A stretch of DNA of 64,000 nucleotides, taken from Ramlibacter cellulosilyticus. GTDB lineage: Bacteria; Pseudomonadota; Gammaproteobacteria; Burkholderiales; Burkholderiaceae_C. The position numbers and the translations under genes were made by a program. The DNA is taken from NCBI RefSeq assembly GCF_014297465.1, contig NZ_JACORT010000001.1, forward strand, positions 372,001 to 436,000, read 5' to 3'. The notes beneath the pieces were generated by a model, which was not told the origin of the DNA, ran no database searches, and saw only the letters and a list, made by a program, of their open reading frames with translations. This document shows positions 61,807-64,000 of this stretch, one piece after another (within the stretch, counting starts at the first letter, position 1; every line of letters begins with the position of its first letter).

Positions 61807-61957
61807 GGCCTTCTCCGAAGTTGCCGGGCCAGAATGCGGCAAAAGAATCGGCGCGGCAAGTTGGCCGAAAGGAACCCTGTCCGCGGCGGGGAACATCGCA
61901 CCGGAATGGCGCATTGTTTTTTGCATAATGCTCCGCACCCGATCCAGAGGAAATTGC

Positions 61958-62287
61958 GTGGCAACTTATCTCGAATTGAAAGAGCAGGCGGAAAAGCTCC
62001 TGGCCGAAGCCGAAAGAATGCGCGAACAGGAAATCGCCGACGCGATTGCCGACATCAAGCGCAAGATCGAGCTTTATGGATTGACCGCCGCGGATCTCGG
62101 ATTTGCGCGGTCCGGCCCGGTCGGCAATTCACGCCCGAAATCGGCGCGCCCGCCGGCGGCCGTGAAATACCGCGGGCCGAATGGCGAGACCTGGTCCGGC
62201 GGACGCGGTCGCAAGCCGCAATGGGTGACGCAGGCGCTGCAGGAAGGCCGCAGCCTGGAGGAATTCGCCGTCAAGAACGGCCGCTAG
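61958..62287 (+). CDS. H-NS-family nucleoid protein, GTG start
   Basis: 109 residues. The GTG start has AGAGGAA about 6-7 nt upstream and is followed by MATYLELKEQAEKLLAEAERM. Residues 1-50 form a coiled coil that drives oligomers. The C-terminal DNA-binding core is KYRGPNGETWSGGRGRKPQWV, with the Gly-Arg-Gly AT-hook-like loop. It binds curved AT-rich DNA and silences foreign genes. Its stop codon lies inside a 16-bp perfect palindrome (62278-62293). Confidence 0.93.
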   Translation: MATYLELKEQAEKLLAEAERMREQEIADAIADIKRKIELYGLTAADLGFARSGPVGNSRPKSARPPAAVKYRGPNGETWSGGRGRKPQWVTQALQEGRSLEEFAVKNGR

Positions 62288-62293
62288 CGGCCG
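62278..62293. terminator. 16-bp perfect palindrome over the hns-like stop codon
   Basis: CGGCCGCTAGCGGCCG includes the TAG stop of the hns-like gene. It sits between convergent genes, 22 bp from the next stop. No T-run follows, so a simple rho-independent terminator is uncertain. It might function in both directions. Confidence 0.45.
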
Positions 62294-62314
62294 CGGGGCG
62301 CGCGTTGGGCGCGC

Positions 62315-63415
62315 TCAGGCCCGCACGTCGGCTGCGGGCTCGGCCAGCTCCGGCTCCAGCGCCACCGCGAGGCGGCGATAGAACAGGTGGTAGGCCAGGG
62401 CGCAGAGCAGCAGCGCCGGCAGCAGGATCTCCTGGCGCCCGCTGAAGAACACGGCGGGCAGCACCGGCACGATCGCGCAGATCCACATCACCATCGACAC
62501 GGCCGCGTTGCGCAGGTTCGCGGGCAGGGCCGTCAGGTTCGGCTGCACCAGCTGCGTGGCGACGAGGCTGTGGAGGTGGCGGCGATCCGGCTCGCCGGGG
62601 GAGCGGCGCTGGCGGCTGCGGCGCCAGATGCTGTAGACCACCTCGATCGTCGGGTAGCCGCACAGCAGGACGCTGGCCCACGGCGACACGCCGGGGTTGC
62701 GCGCGAGCAGTTCGACGGAGAGCCACGCCAGCGCGAAGCCGGAGAAGTACGCGCCGCCGTCCCCCAGGAACAGCTTGCCCCACGGGAAGTTCACCAGCCA
62801 GAAGCCGCCGACGGCCGCTGCGAGGACCAGCGCCACGTTCGCGAGCGCCACGTCGCCGACGCTGTACGCGATCGCGGAGAGCGCCAGCGACGAGATGATC
62901 ACGGTGCCGCTGGCGAGGCCGTGGAAGCCGTCGATGATGTTGATGGAGTTCGCCACGCCGCCGACCGCGAACGCGGTGAACAGCACCGCGACGGGCCACA
63001 TGGAGAGAAGCATGTCTGCCAGCGGGATGTCGACCCGCGTCAGGCCCACGCCCGTCCACAGCGCCGCGAGGCCGCCGCTGCCCATGGTGAGCAGCAGGCG
63101 TGTGCGCACGCTCACGCGCTTGGTCACGTCCTCGGTGAGGCCGCCCAGGAGCGCCGGCATGCCGGCCAGCAGGAGCGTCGTGAGCAGCGCCGATTCGCCG
63201 GGCTTCGCGATGAACATCCACGCGCCCGTCATCGCGACGTAGATCGCGATGCCGCCCACGCGCGGCGTGGGGCTCGAATGGAACTTCTGCACGGCCCCCG
63301 GCAGGTCCATCGTGAAGTGCCCATGCTTGTGGGCGCTCAGCACGAGCGACTGGGCCACGGCAAATGAGCCGACCAGGGTCGCCGCGATGACCAGGAGCAC
63401 AGGGACAGACAGCAC
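62315..63415 (-). CDS. MraY/WecA-family undecaprenyl-phosphate sugar-1-phosphate transferase
   Basis: 366 residues from GTG 63415, chosen because AAAAAAGGAAA lies 4 nt before it and the product then starts with a membrane helix (MLSVPVLLVIAATLVGSFAVAQ). An ATG 15 codons upstream (63460) has no ribosome site. About ten membrane segments. The key motifs are TPRVGGIAIYVAM, SINIIDGFHGLASG (catalytic Asp) and LFLGDGGAYFSGF (Mg2+-binding). It charges undecaprenyl phosphate with a sugar 1-phosphate (GlcNAc, FucNAc, etc.) to start an O-antigen, enterobacterial-antigen-like or exopolysaccharide unit. It may initiate the polymer of the cluster at 47.6-56.3 kb, which lacks its own initiating transferase. 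Confidence 0.88.
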   Translation of the reverse strand: MLSVPVLLVIAATLVGSFAVAQSLVLSAHKHGHFTMDLPGAVQKFHSSPTPRVGGIAIYVAMTGAWMFIAKPGESALLTTLLLAGMPALLGGLTEDVTKRVSVRTRLLLTMGSGGLAALWTGVGLTRVDIPLADMLLSMWPVAVLFTAFAVGGVANSINIIDGFHGLASGTVIISSLALSAIAYSVGDVALANVALVLAAAVGGFWLVNFPWGKLFLGDGGAYFSGFALAWLSVELLARNPGVSPWASVLLCGYPTIEVVYSIWRRSRQRRSPGEPDRRHLHSLVATQLVQPNLTALPANLRNAAVSMVMWICAIVPVLPAVFFSGRQEILLPALLLCALAYHLFYRRLAVALEPELAEPAADVRA

Positions 63416-63757
63416 GCGTTTCCTTTTTTGCCGCTCGAGACGGTTTGTTCTAACCTCCATCACAACAGAATGTGACAGAGGGACGCACTTTATTGCAGAC
63501 CTGCCTGCGAGGCAACTGGGACGTGGTGCCGATACCAAGAGCATGCGATATGACTGCTTTGGTACCAATGCACGCCATGCTCGACAGTGAACACTCACGC
63601 GGCGCAGGTCGTTGGCGGCGACGGGGCTGGAGTGTCGCCGCAGGACGCTCCGGTGGGTGTTACATGCGTGTTAAGAACGCTTCCGGCGTGCGAAAGGGGC
63701 GCCTGCGTGGCGCTGCAGTCACTGGAGCGGAAGCAGGGAAGGGAGAGGCGCGAGGCC
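63416..63757. other. 342-bp gene-free stretch upstream of the WecA-type gene
   Basis: No protein gene could be supported here on either strand; the short open frames have no ribosome site or family pattern. It is less GC-rich than its surroundings in part (63420-63600). A 10-bp palindrome TTGGTACCAA lies at 63559-63568. It should hold the promoter of the minus-strand glycosyltransferase and, in its last part, the 3' flank of the tRNA. No clear -35/-10 pair was found. Confidence 0.6.
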
Positions 63758-63844
63758 TGGTGCCGGAGCCCGGAATCGAACCGGGACGGTGTTGCCACCG
63801 GCAGATTTTGAGTCTGCTGCGTCTACCGATTTCGCCACTCCGGC
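63758..63844 (-). tRNA. tRNA-Leu (anticodon CAA)
   Basis: 87 nt on the minus strand. The acceptor GCCGGAG pairs with CTCCGGC, followed by A and an encoded CCA. The anticodon stem GCAGA/TCTGC encloses the loop CTCAAAA, giving anticodon CAA for UUG codons. The long variable arm (GCCGGTGGCAACACCGT region) marks a class II leucine tRNA, and the T-loop GGTTCGATTCC is intact. Confidence 0.97.
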
Positions 63845-63886
63845 AGCGAGGGAAGGGGAATCGGAAATTATGGCACAGTGCCGTGC

Positions 63887-64000
63887 ATGCACTACCCCAC
63901 GATCGAAGACGCGATCGGCAAGACTCCGCTGGTGGCGCTGCAGCGCATCGGCGCCGCGGACAACCACAAGCGCGGCAACGTCCTCCTCGGCAAGCTCGAA
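63887..64000 (+). CDS. cysM: Cysteine synthase B (O-acetylserine sulfhydrylase), 3' truncated by window edge
   Basis: 38 residues are visible before the window ends: MHYPTIEDAIGKTPLVAL, then QRIGAADNHKRGNVLLGKLE. This is the N-terminus of CysM, where the GKTPLV segment precedes the PLP Lys that lies outside the window. It condenses O-acetylserine with sulphide or thiosulphate using PLP. A divergent tRNA-Leu lies 42 bp upstream. Confidence 0.85.
   Translation, partial: MHYPTIEDAIGKTPLVALQRIGAADNHKRGNVLLGKLE

Noticed and set aside
61913..61930. CATAAT as -10 element of the hns-like gene
   Set aside because: The -10 is reasonable, but no -35 match lies 16-18 bp upstream, so the promoter was not called.

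Overview
The window is a contiguous stretch of high-GC bacterial chromosome with the gene content of a betaproteobacterium of the order Burkholderiales, most like Comamonadaceae (Ramlibacter/Variovorax type). The pointers are a PilY1 pilus tip protein, a Bug-family tripartite tricarboxylate receptor, a short H-NS/MvaT-type protein ending in the GETWSG..R.P.W core, the lspA-ileS-ribF block, a trxB / Crp-family / ftsK / lolA / rarA block, and strong GC bias at third codon positions. Genus and species cannot be fixed from the sequence alone. No phage, IS element, plasmid gene or CRISPR array was seen.

Layout. 1-6 kb: 3' end of pilY1, a lipoprotein-like M48 protease with an SH3-like partner, an atypical SDR and a PfkB sugar kinase. 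6-14.3 kb: one minus-strand gene for a 2,756-residue filamentous-haemagglutinin-type exoprotein made largely of nine tandem repeats of about 205-226 residues. 14.4-24 kb: DMT permease, quinone oxidoreductase, stand-alone receiver protein, Na/Pi cotransporter with PhoU domain, lspA, ileS, ribF, HNH endonuclease. 24-32 kb: Tat-exported esterase, a pair of acyl-CoA dehydrogenases, yceH, purN, an RsmB-like rRNA methylase and a fatty acid desaturase. 32-41.7 kb: small secreted proteins, carbonic anhydrase, rpmB-rpmG, trxB, Crp-family regulator, ftsK, lolA, GNAT, rarA. 41.8-47.6 kb: livHMGF branched-chain amino acid ABC transporter without a binding-protein gene, an outer-membrane-like protein, a Bug receptor and a small basic secreted protein.

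47.6-56.3 kb is a compact minus-strand exopolysaccharide cluster: Wza-like exporter, Wzz/Wzc-like tyrosine kinase, a membrane-anchored J-domain protein, two unknown exported proteins, a Wzy/O-antigen-ligase-like membrane protein and a CpsB-type PHP phosphatase. It has no glycosyltransferase of its own. A good sigma-70 promoter with an inverted repeat filling its 17-bp spacer lies in front of the Wza gene. A WecA/MraY-type sugar-phosphate transferase lies about 6 kb away at 62.3-63.4 kb on the same strand. Between them lie a ferredoxin-reductase, an epimerase and a three-gene set (degenerate S1C protease with PDZ, 60-residue membrane protein, 715-residue protein of unknown role). The window ends with hns-like, tRNA-Leu(CAA) and the start of cysM.

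The most unusual items are the TpsA-like giant protein without a neighbouring TpsB transporter, the protease homologue that has lost its catalytic His and Asp, the J-domain protein inside the exopolysaccharide cluster, the operator-like promoter of that cluster, the SDR lacking the Tyr/Lys pair, and two families of REP-like palindromic intergenic elements.
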